Shown here: piece after piece, positions 53,640-64,000 of the stretch
Numbering within the stretch: the stretch's first letter is position 1
Layout of the letters: each line of letters begins with the position of its first letter
Source: Rosa chinensis
Taxonomy: Eukaryota > Streptophyta > Magnoliopsida > Rosales > Rosaceae
NCBI RefSeq assembly: GCF_002994745.2
Contig: NC_037094.1
Location: forward strand, 45,211,139 to 45,275,138
Length of the DNA stretch: 64,000 nucleotides
Direction of reading: 5' to 3'
Translations under genes and position numbers: made by a program
The notes under the pieces: model-generated
Databases searched by the model: none
What the model was told of the DNA's origin: nothing
Seen by the model: only the letters and a program-made list of their open reading frames with translations

Positions 53640-53850
53640 TTCTTCTCGGTCATTCCTAAGTGATATTGGATTGAGCTGTGTGAGAATCGTTCTAAATTTG
53701 TCAAGGGATAAGTGCCATTAGAATCATAGAATGAGGTATAGGATTGGACTCTGTCTTTTTCTTGGTCATGCATAAGTGGTATTGGATCGAGTTGTGTTAA
53801 GTGACATTGGAATCATTCTAATTTTGTCGAGGGATAGAATCATAGAATAT
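53640..53850. repeat. Tandem duplication, about 113-bp period
   Basis: The segment TCGGTCATTCCTAAGTGATATTGG-type at about 53648 recurs at about 53761 (TTGGTCATGCATAAGTGG) and continues through TTTGTC(A/G)AGGGATA to AATCATAGAAT. Confidence 0.75.
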
Positions 53851-54087
53851 GAGCTGAGTGAGGCCATATATGTTACTCTAAATTCAACAGATCATGTAAA
53901 TCTAAAATTTAAAGTGCTTGATCATCCATTTACCGAAAACTAAACTCTTTTGAGATGGACCGATTACATTAATTAGTATAAACTAAAAACGTAATAATAT
54001 ACATACTTAAATAATTTGTGATAAAAAAAACTCATAGTTCATAATTTATTGTTCATAAGTAATCATAAGACATTCATAATTCATAGG

Positions 54088-54255
54088 ATATTCAAGAGAT
54101 TTTGTAGAGAAATTATTTGCCAAAAAGCAAGAAGCGGAACCGAAAATATGTGGAGAGACATTTTGATATCCTTCAATCTCGTGTTGCGATACTACAGGAC
54201 GGTGCTCGTTTATTTAAATTGTCAACTCTTCAAAGCATCATGATATCTTGCAAAC
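54088..54255 (+). repeat. Second copy of a Harbinger transposase segment
   Basis: It matches 52627-52790 with about 85-90% identity by eye. Shared runs include GAAATTATTTNCCAAAAAGC, ATATGTGGAGAG and TTGTCAACTCTTCAAAGCAT. Confidence 0.85.
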
Positions 54256-54520
54256 ATTTTGCAAACTGTCATGCCAAACTTTAACTGTGACTTTCAAATT
54301 GCATCAATAGGATTGTAGAGCTTGTTGGCTTTGAATTGGTGGGATTTCCTTACCAATTTTCCTTGAAGTCGGCATGAATTTTTTCCCAGAGCTTGTTCTT
54401 TGATTGACGATTGTCGGTGATGGAGCATGTAGTACAATGTACCCACTGAAAGAGTTGTGCCTACAACAATCAATTTGATATAATTATTATTAATAAAAAG
54501 CAATGACTAAAATATCTCCG

Positions 54521-55544
54521 ATATTATCATTTTTTTGAAGAGGCAATATTATCTTTGCCTACCAATTGATTTTCAACTGAGATTTTCAAAATTTTCTAAA
54601 ATTTGGGGAAATATCGGGATATTTCTGAATTATTTCCGGAAACTTCCGAATCCATCTCCTTTTCTCACATGCTAAGCCAACTTCATGACCCTACCACATG
54701 ACTGATAATTAGTTGGACTAAAATTCCAATCGAAAAGCCAAATAGTGATCATCAAGTTTCAAACCTTGGTCATCCTTAACACTCTTAAAAGCCTTGGCCA
54801 TCTATGCTGCACCTGCATTTGTTTTGTTCTTGCAACATTCTAATATATATTCTTCCTACGAATCTGAAAACTTAGATAAATATCCAATCAATTTTTACCA
54901 AGATTTCTATTTACCAATAGTTCAAAATTTTTGCAACAACTTTTCAAATTTTTACTTCTATAAATAGTTCAAAATTCCATTCATTTCTTGCACCAAATGA
55001 ACCTACAAGTTTATTTCTTCACTTCTTTCTCCTAGTACTTCTTCTACACTTCCAAAATCTTATGCTTATATATAGTGAACCAAAACTTAGCAAGTAATTA
55101 CTTAACATTATTAACCATTTGGTTCTTATTGTTCTATTTTTAATATTTGGTATCTTAATACATTCCTACATATAGCGATTCAGCATTTACTGTTTCATCT
55201 TAAATTATTACACATAGATCATTTACTTCTAATGACATAAATGAAGGGAAAATTAAGCTATCAATGTAGAAATTCAAAAGTATACTCAAAACTACATCAA
55301 AGCACATTGTTCGTACACAAAGCCCTAGCCCCGAATTTATTCTACTCACAACCTATAGTTACACACATCAAAGCCATAAACATAATAAACATCAAGCAGA
55401 AGAGAGGAAGAGTAGAGAATGTGGTTGGTTACCAACGCGTTTGGTAGTTTTGATACCAAATCGAAATTTTAAGACTCCTATCTAGCTCCATTTGATGCAA
55501 AACTAGTGAGAGATGTTTCAAACTATGAAAATTTCGGTTATTTG
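54521..55544. other. Intergenic, nothing recognised
   Basis: AT-rich sequence with GGGAAATATCGGGATATTTC-like palindromic text at about 54604-54650. No supported gene. Confidence 0.5.
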
Positions 55545-57888
55545 TGATAGGAGCATTTTAATGCGACGTTTTACTTGTTTTTCCCTACATTTTCTGCGCC
55601 ATTTCCTTATTAAAACCCTGTTTAGGAAAGTTTCCATTCTTTGATTGGGAAAGTTCCTATTTGTAGAAAGTTTCTATTTTTGTAGTTTCTATTTTTCATT
55701 TTTTAGAAAGTTTCCATTTTCAGTTTAGGAAAGTTGCCATTTTTCATTTTAGGAAAGTTTCTATTTTTCTTACTAGTTTCTATTTTCAGGACCTCCGAGC
55801 TAGAAAGTGGAAATGAACTCACAAATGGAAAGAGGAGCTTGCGATCACCAAGGGGAGCAAAGATGAAGAACAATGAGCCACAGAAATGAGCAGAAATGAA
55901 GAAAAGAAGTTTTCCTGGTCCAACCAGGAAACCCTGCGAAAATGAGGAAAGCCCACCAATGAAGTTTCCAACGTTACTATGAAAAAGAAATGGAAAAATA
56001 AAGTGTTGTGACGTTGGAAGATGACATGGCATAGAAGTGACGCATGGAGGCCCAAAAACTCTCAAGACTTGTTGGATTTTCGGCTAATTGGATAAAAGCC
56101 CACCAAAGCCCATGGAACTAGGGTTTGTGACGCAAACCCTAGCACTAAAGTTGTTGTTGCCGTGAATTTGCAAGAGAGAAACAAGGAGGTGGCGTCCAAG
56201 AAAATCAGAAATTAAAAGGAGATTTTCTAGGGTTATTTTTATGGAAATAAATCAAGAGATAAACCCTAGAGACTCCTAGCCGTCCAAGCAAGAGAGAAAC
56301 AAGGAATTGCCGTGCAAAATAAAAGAGAAACCCTAGAGAATTCGGCCAAGGGATAATGAAGAGAGAAACTAGGGTTTTGCCGTGTGGAAAATCAGAAATT
56401 CAAGAGAGATTTCGTGGAGATTTCTTAGGGAGCTTTTAAAGGAAAGAGAATATGTGTTGAACACAAAAAGCTCTCAAAGGAGTCTAGGTTCGTCCCCCTT
56501 TATTCTCTAAATATATTGTTGCCGAAATTGGTGAAGGAAATAAGAAAATATCTCTATATATTTCGGCAAGATTATTTAGGAAATTCATATTGGAATTTTG
56601 TGATTGGTTGCACCACCTCATAGGGCTTATGTGGCACGAAACCATTGGAGGAAATTATGTGGAGAAGGCAAGCTATTGCCGTGAGTTTCTCTAGGGTTTT
56701 ACACGGCTTGAAGACCTAGAAGCCGTCCCCTATATATTCATCTCTTCTCTCAACGTCAAAGAGTTCCTAGTTCCATTTTTTTTACGTTCTACACTTGAGA
56801 AATAATTCAGAAAACTCTCTAGTTTAGCCGTGCTCCTCTCCATCCTCTAGGGCAACCACGAAGTGCAAGCAAGGCCAAGGAAGAAGAAGACAAGCCGTGC
56901 ATACCATCCACCCTCCACCTTGAAGATTGCTTTCGAAATTCAAGAGACCACATCATCACTTCATCCATCTCATCTTCATCACGGTGTAATCCGATTCTCC
57001 TTGTACCTTTGCTTTGTAATTTTCGTTGGTTTGCCTTAGTTGACACTTATGTATGAACAAGTATTGATTTCTGAAATTTTATGATTAATTGTTAATTTTC
57101 AGATTCATATATTGTGATTTATGGTTGCTTTTGTGTAAGTGTTTGATTGAATTTGCATGATAGAAATCGTTTGTATGATAATCTTGAATGGTTCGAAACA
57201 TTTAGGGTTTTTATGTGAATGTTGCTACGAATTTGAGAACATGAATCAACTTTTTGGTTTTGTGTTCTTGAATCAACAAGTAGTAAAGGTTTTGTACAAA
57301 AACCGAAATTTAATCAAAGGAGATTGCAATTAGGTGAACTTTTTCATACTAAGTTGCACATTTGAATTGATAGCCTTTCTAGATGCTTAATGCGTTGAAC
57401 ATGACATGATTGACTAGCTTTCTAGGGTTTGATTGCATGTTTGATAGAATTAATCTAGGTGCTTTCACTTAGGTTAATTAGCATTGAAAGTAAAATATGG
57501 GAAATTGTTTGCTTAGAACGTTTCACATGATCAATTCCTCTTGCATGACTATGATGAACAATGATGAACTTGAATTAACTTTGATTATAAATTCCGATTT
57601 GATCTTTGTTCGTGCATTTCATTTGCATTTTTATGTTTTTGCATTTTAATTGTTTTCTTTACTTAGTTTAATTTCCGAAAATCAAAACCAAAAATCCCCC
57701 TAATTTCGTAAATATGTATATATTTTGTTATATTTTTGTAAATATTATACTTTGTTTTAATTTTAATTGTTTAATTGTTTGATAATGACAGGTGTACCCT
57801 CAATCCCCGGAATAGAACGATCCCTATTTATTCTATACTACTAATGACATTTCAGGGTTAAATTGGTCGCTTGCCAAAAGCGACATCA
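55545..57888 (+). repeat. 5' LTR of the Athila-like element
   Basis: The right end CGACATCA is placed by the primer site five bases on. The left end (TGATAGGAGCATTTTAATGC) is chosen by its TG start and resemblance to such LTRs, and is less certain. TATATATTCA at 56731-56740 is a TATA candidate. The U3 contains several diverged copies of a GGAAAGTTTC-type motif (55625-55790) and recurrent GAGAGAAAC and TTGCCGTG motifs. Confidence 0.6.
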
Positions 57889-57893
57889 ATTTT

Positions 57894-57911
57894 TGGCGCC
57901 GTTGCCGGGGA
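57894..57911 (+). other. Primer-binding site of the Athila-like element
   Basis: TGGCGCCGTTGCCGGGGA is the primer site commonly seen in Athila-type elements, matching a tRNA 3' end (tRNA-Asp by recollection). Confidence 0.8.
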
Positions 57912-59591
57912 TTGAAAAAATCATTTGTCATATTGTGAATATTTGTTTTGTTTATATGTGTGTTCGAAAAAAAAAAAAAAAAAAAAAATTTACTTGTTAA
58001 TTATTTTGTAATTGTCGAAAATTAGTAGATTAATTACTTAGGTTGTTATTTTTATTGTTGAATACGAATTTTAATTGTGAGTTGTAAATTAAAGAAGGAA
58101 TAGGTGAAGTCGTGTTTATTAATATTGGCCTAAACCCCTTATTGGTACCTAGTCCAGGTCCCTTAAGGTTGAGGGCGGCCTTTATTAACATTCATTGAAC
58201 TGTCTTCACACTTAGGACCTTTTTCATCCAAGTAAGTATAGCCTATGTGGGATGGTGTCTAGGAAGGGGACAACGCTCATGACAGGTTCTTGAATCCAGA
58301 AGTGCATGCAAATGGGCCTAAACCACAATGTGGGAGTAGCTCATGCCAAAATGGATTCTACCTCTCGTGGTCGCCCTCCCCTACCTGGCCATTTCAGTAA
58401 GGTTGCCCAAAGGATGTAGGAGGGACTTTGTGTCTAGACGACTATACTTGGGCCGCACGTCCTCTTGATTTACCGCTTGGAATTGAATTTGAAATCAATG
58501 ATATATATAACAAATGAAAATATTGTGATTCACTAAGGTATATTGGATTAAACATAGTCTTGAGAAGGGTAGCTGTTTCAGTCCCATTGCACATCGAGAC
58601 TCCCTGTTCCCGTACCTAAGTGTTGAAAATAATTGTAAAGAAAAGGAAATAATAGAGATATTTGTAATTATTTTCGTAAAAAAAAAAAAGGAGAAAAAAG
58701 AAAAAAAAAAAAGGGGTTTGTGACGTTTGTTTGTAGTGTTGTTTGAAAGTTTTGTAAAGTGTGTCTAAACAAAAGAAATGTAAAGAATTAATTATAAATA
58801 TTGTTAAATTCTTGATTTATTATAAGTGTGTAAAATCGTATGAGTAGATAAGGGCCCTTTTGTTAATATTGGCCTTAACCCTTCATTAGTGCCTTTCTAA
58901 GGTCGTATGAGGTTGAGGGCGGCTTTTATTAGCATTTGGAGAGCTGTCTAACACATGAGTTCTCTCCAAGCTGAGTAAGGGGCATATAGGTGGTGTCTTA
59001 GGTTGAGACCCTGGGTGATGGGTTCAAATTGGATCTCAGAGATACTATAGACCGTGCGTAAACCACAATGTGGGAGTAGCCAATAGGGGCCTAAACCTCA
59101 ATGAGGGAGTAGCCTCCGTAGTGTCACCAAAATGAGTCCTCCCTCTCACTTACCTCTTAATCTGGCCATCTAGCCTTCTGAAACAAAGGAAAGTGACTTA
59201 TGTCTAGGCGATTATCCCTAGATCGTAGCTCACCAATAGTAGTGGTTTCTATTGGGCTCGACTTACAACTTGTAATCAATTGGGATATTAACTCTATTTT
59301 GTAAAGATAATAAGATACTTGAACATAACCTTCACTTGTAATTGTGCGTTTTGTACATTTTATACTCGTATAAATTTCTTTTGTGGTTTATTTGTGAAAA
59401 GATTGTGGATAGTTTGTAATTTATACTTATCTTTATACTTGTATAAATCGTAAATAGTAAAGTCGTGAATAGTAACTTGTGAATAGTGACTCGTGAATAG
59501 TAAAGTGCTGTATAAATCACTAATTTGTAATTAGTTTACTTTATACTTTACTAACTTCTTTGAATTCTGATGATGTTCAGGATTCCTATGA
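57912..59591 (+). other. Leader of the Athila-like element with a large direct repeat
   Basis: Non-coding. Two diverged copies of a ~370-390-bp unit lie at about 58113-58485 and 58856-59250. Shared runs include AATATTGGCC, GGTTGAGGGCGGC, TAAACCACAATGTGGGAGTA and GTCTAG(A/G)CGA. Short GTGAATAGT repeats occur at 59451-59502, just upstream of gag. Confidence 0.75.
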
Positions 59592-62066
59592 ATGACCGAG
59601 CCTTTTAGACCATCTACAATAAAGGAAATTGAAGCAAGGCTCGCTCGTTTGAAGGGTCCTTCACTCCTTGAGTTCACAAGTCCTTCTCCTTCAACATACA
59701 GAGAGTACACATTTAACGAGCAAGGGAAGAGGACTTACTGTTCTGAGGAGTCTACATCACCTACACCATCTCCATCTCCTCCTTCACGTTCACCTTCACC
59801 TGTGGTTTCGTCCAACTCTACACCACCACCTTCACCACCACCTGAAGAAGTCAGAGAAGAGAGAATGGCATCTATTAGGGAACTCTCCACCGCAACTGTT
59901 GAAGGAGGACCGCCTTCAGGCATAGTATACCCTGCCCCTGCAGTAGGAAGACAAGCAGAGTTTGAGCTTAAGAGTGGATTGTTGCACAAGCTCCCTATGT
60001 TCCATGGCCTCAATATGGAGGACGCCAACAAGCATATCAGAGAGTTTCAGTCTGTTTGTGCTAACATGCAACCACAAGGAGCAGATGAAAACATTCTGAA
60101 GATGAAGGCATTTCCATTCTCCTTAGCTGATAGAGCCAAAGATTGGCTATATGAGCTTCCTGCTGGACGTATCACATCATGGGAAACAATGAGGAAGGCA
60201 TTCTTGGAGAAATACTTCCCAGCTTCAAAGGTCATCACACTTAGGAAGAAGCTTAGTGGAATAGAGCAAGCCCATGATGAGTCCTATGCTGCCTACTATG
60301 AGAGGTTCAACTCCTTACTTGCACAATGTCCTCAACATCAGATGAAGGATGAGACCCTACTTACATGTTTTTACGAAGGACTCTTACCCTTGGAAAGGCA
60401 AATGCTGGATGCTGCAGCTGGAGGAGCTTTTGTGGATAAGTCACCTGCGGTTGGGAAGGAACTTATAGCAAATCGTGCCCTAAACTCCCAACAATATGAG
60501 GGGGTAGGACACTCTACTCGTAGGGTGCATGAGATGAGCAAGAATACTGCCATTGAAGACCAACTGAATAAGCTTACCCTCCTCATGAACCAAGTGGTAA
60601 GTTCCAAGGGACCAAGTGCAACAATGGCTTGTGGGGTATGCTCTATGCAAGGGCATGTTACAGATCAGTGCCCCCAACTCAATGAAAATGGAGGATGGGA
60701 ATCTGCTAATGCTATTGGAGGATACCAAGGAGGATATCAAGGAGGACCTCAACGTCCTAGGCATGACCCTTATTCAAATACTTACAACCCAGGATGGAGG
60801 GACCATCCCAACTTCAAGTGGACCAACAACGACAACGTTCAGAATCCTCTTGGTGGGAATTTCCAACGTCCACAAGGGCCTTCATTCCAAGGATCATCTT
60901 TTCAAAGGCCCTACATGCCTCCTCCACAGAATTCTGGACCTTCAATGTCTCACTATGACAAAACGTTGGAAGCCTTGACTAGCTCTACACAAGCTTTGAC
61001 AAACTCTACCCAAGCTTTGATTCAAGGACAACAGACCCACACCAAGGACATTGCAGAGCTCAAGAAGCAAATGGGTCAAGTTGTGGATTTTATGAGCAAG
61101 ATCCACGAAACTGGCAAGCTCCCTAGTAACACAATACCTAACCCTAATGTGGAGAATGCATCAGTTGTGACTACAAGGAGTGGAAGACCATTTGTGGATC
61201 AACCCAAGCAATCAAAGAAGGCCCAAATGAGCATAGAGATTGAGGAAGCCCAAGAACTCACCAAGTTGGGTATTGAGAAGGACCCTGCCACGTCCAAGGA
61301 AGAAACCAAGGCATCCTCACCATTAAAGGCAAAACCGGAATTCAAAGGTAGTAATTCTAACTTAACAAATTCGGTTATTGCTAACCCTTCTTCTTCTTGC
61401 ATGCCCTTCCCACGCAGGTTTGCCCAATCTAAGAAGGATGAAAGTGACCAAGCTATCTTGGAAACTTTCAAGAAGGTGCAAGTGAACCTACCCCTCCTAG
61501 AGGCCATCAAGCAAGTCCCTAAGTATGCCAAGTTCCTCAAAGAGCTTTGCACTACTAGGAGAGTAAACCGTGAGAAGGAGGTAGTAAAGGTAAGTGAGAA
61601 TGTCTCTGCCCTGATTCAGAGGAAGATTCCTCCAAAGTGTAAGGATCCTGGAAGCTTTACTATTCCGTGCACTATTGGTAACTCTAGATTTAAGAATGCC
61701 ATGCTAGACCTAGGTGCATCTGTTAATGTTATGCCCTATTCTGTGTATGAAACCCTAGGTCTAGGTGAACTTAAATCTGACAATGTTATCATTCAATTAG
61801 CTGATAGATCCAATGCATACCCTAAAGGTTTGTTAGAGGATGTGCTTGTACAAGTTAACCATCTTATCTTCCCAGCAGATTTTTATGTTTTAGAAATGGA
61901 GGACTCCCCTGTGAGTTCCACTCCATTACTTTTGGGACGTCCTTTCTTAAGGACAGCTAGGACGAAGATTGATGTGTATGAAGGGTCTCTTACAATGGAG
62001 TTCGATGGTGACATTATAGGCTTTAACATTTTTGAAGCCATGAGGTATCCCCTAGAGGATGTTTGA
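59592..62066 (+). CDS. Athila-like gag-protease polyprotein (824 aa)
   Basis: Uninterrupted frame. A Ser/Pro-rich stretch (residues ~45-95) precedes the Retrotrans_gag region (~135-260; [19 protein letters not shown]). A CCHC knuckle [14 protein letters not shown] lies at ~346-359, then a Gln/Gly/Asn-rich linker. The C-terminal aspartic protease has the variant active site [12 protein letters not shown] (~703-714), with Leu after the catalytic Asp as usual in this lineage, and [11 protein letters not shown]. It packages element RNA and processes the polyprotein. It ends at TGA 62064-62066. Confidence 0.9.
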   Translation: MTEPFRPSTIKEIEARLARLKGPSLLEFTSPSPSTYREYTFNEQGKRTYCSEESTSPTPSPSPPSRSPSPVVSSNSTPPPSPPPEEVREERMASIRELSTATVEGGPPSGIVYPAPAVGRQAEFELKSGLLHKLPMFHGLNMEDANKHIREFQSVCANMQPQGADENILKMKAFPFSLADRAKDWLYELPAGRITSWETMRKAFLEKYFPASKVITLRKKLSGIEQAHDESYAAYYERFNSLLAQCPQHQMKDETLLTCFYEGLLPLERQMLDAAAGGAFVDKSPAVGKELIANRALNSQQYEGVGHSTRRVHEMSKNTAIEDQLNKLTLLMNQVVSSKGPSATMACGVCSMQGHVTDQCPQLNENGGWESANAIGGYQGGYQGGPQRPRHDPYSNTYNPGWRDHPNFKWTNNDNVQNPLGGNFQRPQGPSFQGSSFQRPYMPPPQNSGPSMSHYDKTLEALTSSTQALTNSTQALIQGQQTHTKDIAELKKQMGQVVDFMSKIHETGKLPSNTIPNPNVENASVVTTRSGRPFVDQPKQSKKAQMSIEIEEAQELTKLGIEKDPATSKEETKASSPLKAKPEFKGSNSNLTNSVIANPSSSCMPFPRRFAQSKKDESDQAILETFKKVQVNLPLLEAIKQVPKYAKFLKELCTTRRVNREKEVVKVSENVSALIQRKIPPKCKDPGSFTIPCTIGNSRFKNAMLDLGASVNVMPYSVYETLGLGELKSDNVIIQLADRSNAYPKGLLEDVLVQVNHLIFPADFYVLEMEDSPVSSTPLLLGRPFLRTARTKIDVYEGSLTMEFDGDIIGFNIFEAMRYPLEDV

Positions 62067-64000
62067 CATTATGCATGAGGATACTTTAGTCACTACCCTT
62101 GAGAGTGGGGTAGGCTATACAAAGGAAGGGGTCACCATTTCAGAGGACAAGTTGAAAGACACTTGTGAGGAGAAAATCATTGAAAACGTCTCCTTCCTTG
62201 AGGCATCTCCCTATATAGGTAAGTCTGTTTCTCCCTTGTCCATTCAGTTATCCACTAACAAGACTTTACCTTCAGTGGTCCAGGCCCCAGAACTTGAGCT
62301 AAAACCTCTTCCAGACCATTTGAAGTATGTCTACTTAGGGGACAAGGAGACCTTACCAGTAATTGTGTCCTCTGCACTAACGACTCCACAAGAAGAGAAA
62401 TTGGTGGAGATGTTGAAGCAACACAAGACCGCCATAGGATGGACATTGGCGGATATCAAGGGAATCAGCCCTACAACTTGCGTCCATAGGATACTTCTGG
62501 AGGAGGGGTCTAAACCCACTAGAGAGGCTCAACGCCGTCTCAACCCTCCAATGATGGAAGTTGTGAAGAAGGAGGTTATCAAACTCCTTGATTGTGGGGT
62601 GATCTACCCTATTTCAGACTCCAAGTGGGTCTCCCCAGTTCAGGTCGTGCCCAAGAAGTCTGGGATCACTGTGGTAAAGAATGCTGATAACGAACTGGTG
62701 CCCCAAAGGACAGTCACAGGCCACAGAGTGTGCATTGACTATAGGAGGCTCAACGCAACTACAAGGAAAGACCACTTTCCTCTGCCATTCATTGATCAGA
62801 TGCTTGAGCGCCTAGCTGGACATGACTACTATTGTTTTCTGGATGGATATTCTGGTTACAACCAGATTGCAATTGCAAATGAAGATCAAGAGAAGACAAC
62901 CTTCACTTGCCCCTTTGGAACATTTGCCTATAGACGTATGCCCTTCGGACTTTGCAACGCTCCAGGTACGTTTCAGAGATGTATGGTAAGTATCTTTTCA
63001 GATTATATTGAGAAAATCATAGAGGTATTCATGGATGACTTTTCAGTTTTTGGAAAGAATTTTGATGATTGTCTTAATAATCTGGAAATAATTCTGAAAC
63101 GATGCATGGAAACTAACCTTGTCTTAAACTGGGAAAAATGTCATTTTATGGTTAAGCAAGGAATAGTTCTAGGACATATTGTCTCTGCTAGGGGTATAGA
63201 GGTTGATAAAGCCAAGGTTGATATTGTGCGTCACTTACCCTCTCCCACTTCTGTGAGAGAGATTCGTTCTTTCCTTGGCCATGCAGGTTTTTATAGGAGG
63301 TTCATCAAGGACTTCTCTCAGATTTCGAGACCCTTATGTCAACTACTCCAGAAGGATGTGCCCTTCCACTTTGACAAGGAGTGTCAAGAAGCTTTTGACA
63401 AGCTTAAGGAGTTGTTGACATCTGCCCCCATCATGTTACCTCCAGACTGGTCCTTGCCCTTTGAGTTAATGTGTGATGCCTCTGACTACGCAGTTGGAGC
63501 CGTTTTGGGACAAAGGAAGGAAAAGCTGCCCTATGCCATCTACTACGCCTCAAGGACTCTCAATGATGCACAAATGAATTACTCCACCACAGAGAAAGAG
63601 CTCCTTGCAGTTGTCTTTGCCCTTGAGAAGTTTCGCTCTTACCTACTTGGTACCAAAGTTACTATCTTTACTGACCATGCAGCTTTGAAATACTTGATGA
63701 CCAAGAAGGAGGCGAAACCAAGGCTTATCAGATGGATCCTACTCTTGCAAGAGTTTGATGTGGAAATCAAGGACAAGAAGGGTAGTGAAAACGTGGTAGC
63801 TGATCATTTGAGTCGCTTGGTGCATGAAGAAGACCATCTCCCTCTGGTGGAGACATTTCCAGATGAGCAGCTCTTTGGACTTCAGGTAAGTGAACCATGG
63901 TATGCAGACATTGTGAATTATATTGTGTCTAGAAAGATTCCTGATACCATGTCACGTGCTCATAAGGATAGGCTAAAGAAAATTGTTAAGCAATATGTTT
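62059..64000 (+). CDS. Athila-like pol (RT-RNase H, integrase linker), incomplete at window end
   Basis: Starts at ATG 62059 in the +1 frame relative to gag, overlapping the gag stop by eight bases. RT motifs: VCIDYRRLN (about 62731), [16 protein letters not shown] (about 62840), [12 protein letters not shown] and the catalytic FMDDF (about 63028). RNase [16 protein letters not shown] (about 63469), [16 protein letters not shown] and [17 protein letters not shown] (about 63801) closes RNase H, and the frame continues open into the integrase linker. The next in-frame ATG is 62071. No stop is seen to the window end. Confidence 0.88.
   Translation, partial: MFDIMHEDTLVTTLESGVGYTKEGVTISEDKLKDTCEEKIIENVSFLEASPYIGKSVSPLSIQLSTNKTLPSVVQAPELELKPLPDHLKYVYLGDKETLPVIVSSALTTPQEEKLVEMLKQHKTAIGWTLADIKGISPTTCVHRILLEEGSKPTREAQRRLNPPMMEVVKKEVIKLLDCGVIYPISDSKWVSPVQVVPKKSGITVVKNADNELVPQRTVTGHRVCIDYRRLNATTRKDHFPLPFIDQMLERLAGHDYYCFLDGYSGYNQIAIANEDQEKTTFTCPFGTFAYRRMPFGLCNAPGTFQRCMVSIFSDYIEKIIEVFMDDFSVFGKNFDDCLNNLEIILKRCMETNLVLNWEKCHFMVKQGIVLGHIVSARGIEVDKAKVDIVRHLPSPTSVREIRSFLGHAGFYRRFIKDFSQISRPLCQLLQKDVPFHFDKECQEAFDKLKELLTSAPIMLPPDWSLPFELMCDASDYAVGAVLGQRKEKLPYAIYYASRTLNDAQMNYSTTEKELLAVVFALEKFRSYLLGTKVTIFTDHAALKYLMTKKEAKPRLIRWILLLQEFDVEIKDKKGSENVVADHLSRLVHEEDHLPLVETFPDEQLFGLQVSEPWYADIVNYIVSRKIPDTMSRAHKDRLKKIVKQYV

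Larger units (their letters stand above)
53290..54520 (-). pseudogene. Fragments of a Harbinger ORF1-like (Myb/trihelix) gene
   Basis: On the minus strand, about 54430-54345 reads SKNKLWEKIHADFKENW and about 53545-53430 reads HDKPTELIRKRDEDARNHAT. Both resemble pieces of the DNA-binding ORF1 partner protein of PIF/Harbinger elements. The two are separated by a transposase-fragment duplication and a tandem repeat. Convergent orientation to the transposase fits one decayed element. This rests on short motifs only. Confidence 0.4.
55545..64000 (+). mobile_element. 5' part of an Athila-like Gypsy retrotransposon, cut by the window end
   Basis: In order: 5' LTR, tRNA-type primer site, ~1.7-kb leader, gag-protease ORF, and pol ORF (RT, RNase H, start of integrase linker). 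The DLGAS-type protease, FMDD-type RT and TGGCGCCGTTGCCGGGGA primer site are typical of the Athila/Tat branch. The two ORFs are open, so the element may be young. The integrase, 3' LTR and target duplication lie outside. Confidence 0.88.

Noticed and set aside
59592..64000. Possible endogenous pararetrovirus
   Set aside because: The LTR, primer site, gag with CCHC, DLGAS protease and RT-RNase H followed by an integrase linker identify an Athila-like Gypsy retrotransposon. No movement-protein motif was seen.
1..64000. tRNA, rRNA or snoRNA genes
   Set aside because: I looked for tRNA-like A/B box and clover-leaf patterns by eye and saw none that were convincing. A covariance-model scan would be needed to exclude them.

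Overview
This is nuclear DNA of a flowering plant, probably a eudicot and perhaps Rosaceae (the family guess is weak). The evidence is AT-rich intergenic sequence, GT-AG introns, plant-specific gene families (a MEKK1-type MAPKKK, P-class PPR, plant PWWP proteins, a pantothenate kinase 2/DUF89 remnant) and a dense nest of plant transposable elements. No prokaryotic, organellar or CRISPR feature was seen.

Layout: (1) 0.65-1.83 kb holds the last two coding exons of a MEKK1-like MAPKKK on the + strand. (2) 3.1-30.5 kb is a transposon nest whose boundaries can mostly be read from target-site duplications (TSDs). A 4.4-kb Mutator-like element (4619-9016, 9-bp TSD) carries a calcineurin B-like (CBL) copy broken by a hAT-like transposase segment. 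Eight bases further on begins a Mutator-type MITE (9-bp TSD AATGGAAAT). Copia-1 (9045-21151, TSD AATGA) inserted into its left tip and Copia-2 (21464-28567, TSD ATAAC) into its interior. A non-autonomous CACTA element (11590-16484, TSD GGC) sits inside the Copia-1 gag gene and carries gene fragments, including a laccase piece. A solo LTR (27988-28485, TSD CTTGT) sits inside the 3' LTR of Copia-2. Another Mutator-type MITE (29194-30474) contains a hAT-type MITE (29357-30309, TSD ATATTAAT).

(3) 30.9-43.7 kb holds two tandem paralogous PWWP-domain genes (888 and 1339 codons). Between them lies an intron-containing pseudogene of the C-terminal DUF89 half of pantothenate kinase 2. The paralogs differ unevenly, which suggests gene conversion. 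(4) 45.67-47.18 kb is an intact P-class PPR gene, probably mitochondrial. (5) 47.2-55.5 kb is mostly non-coding. It holds a second copy of a block found downstream of PWWP gene 2, plus a decayed PIF/Harbinger transposon. (6) From about 55.5 kb to the window end is the 5' part of an Athila-like Gypsy retrotransposon: 5' LTR, tRNA-type primer site, repeat-bearing leader, an open gag-protease ORF, and an open pol ORF cut off by the window.

The likely working host genes are the MAPKKK (stress/defence MAPK signalling), the two PWWP genes (chromatin reading) and the PPR gene (organelle RNA metabolism). They do not form a common pathway. I found no convincing new biological system. The strongest unusual objects are the CBL/hAT chimera inside the Mutator-like element, the resolved order of nested insertions, and the mosaic PWWP duplication. 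All identifications rest on reading translations by eye against remembered family features; no search was run.
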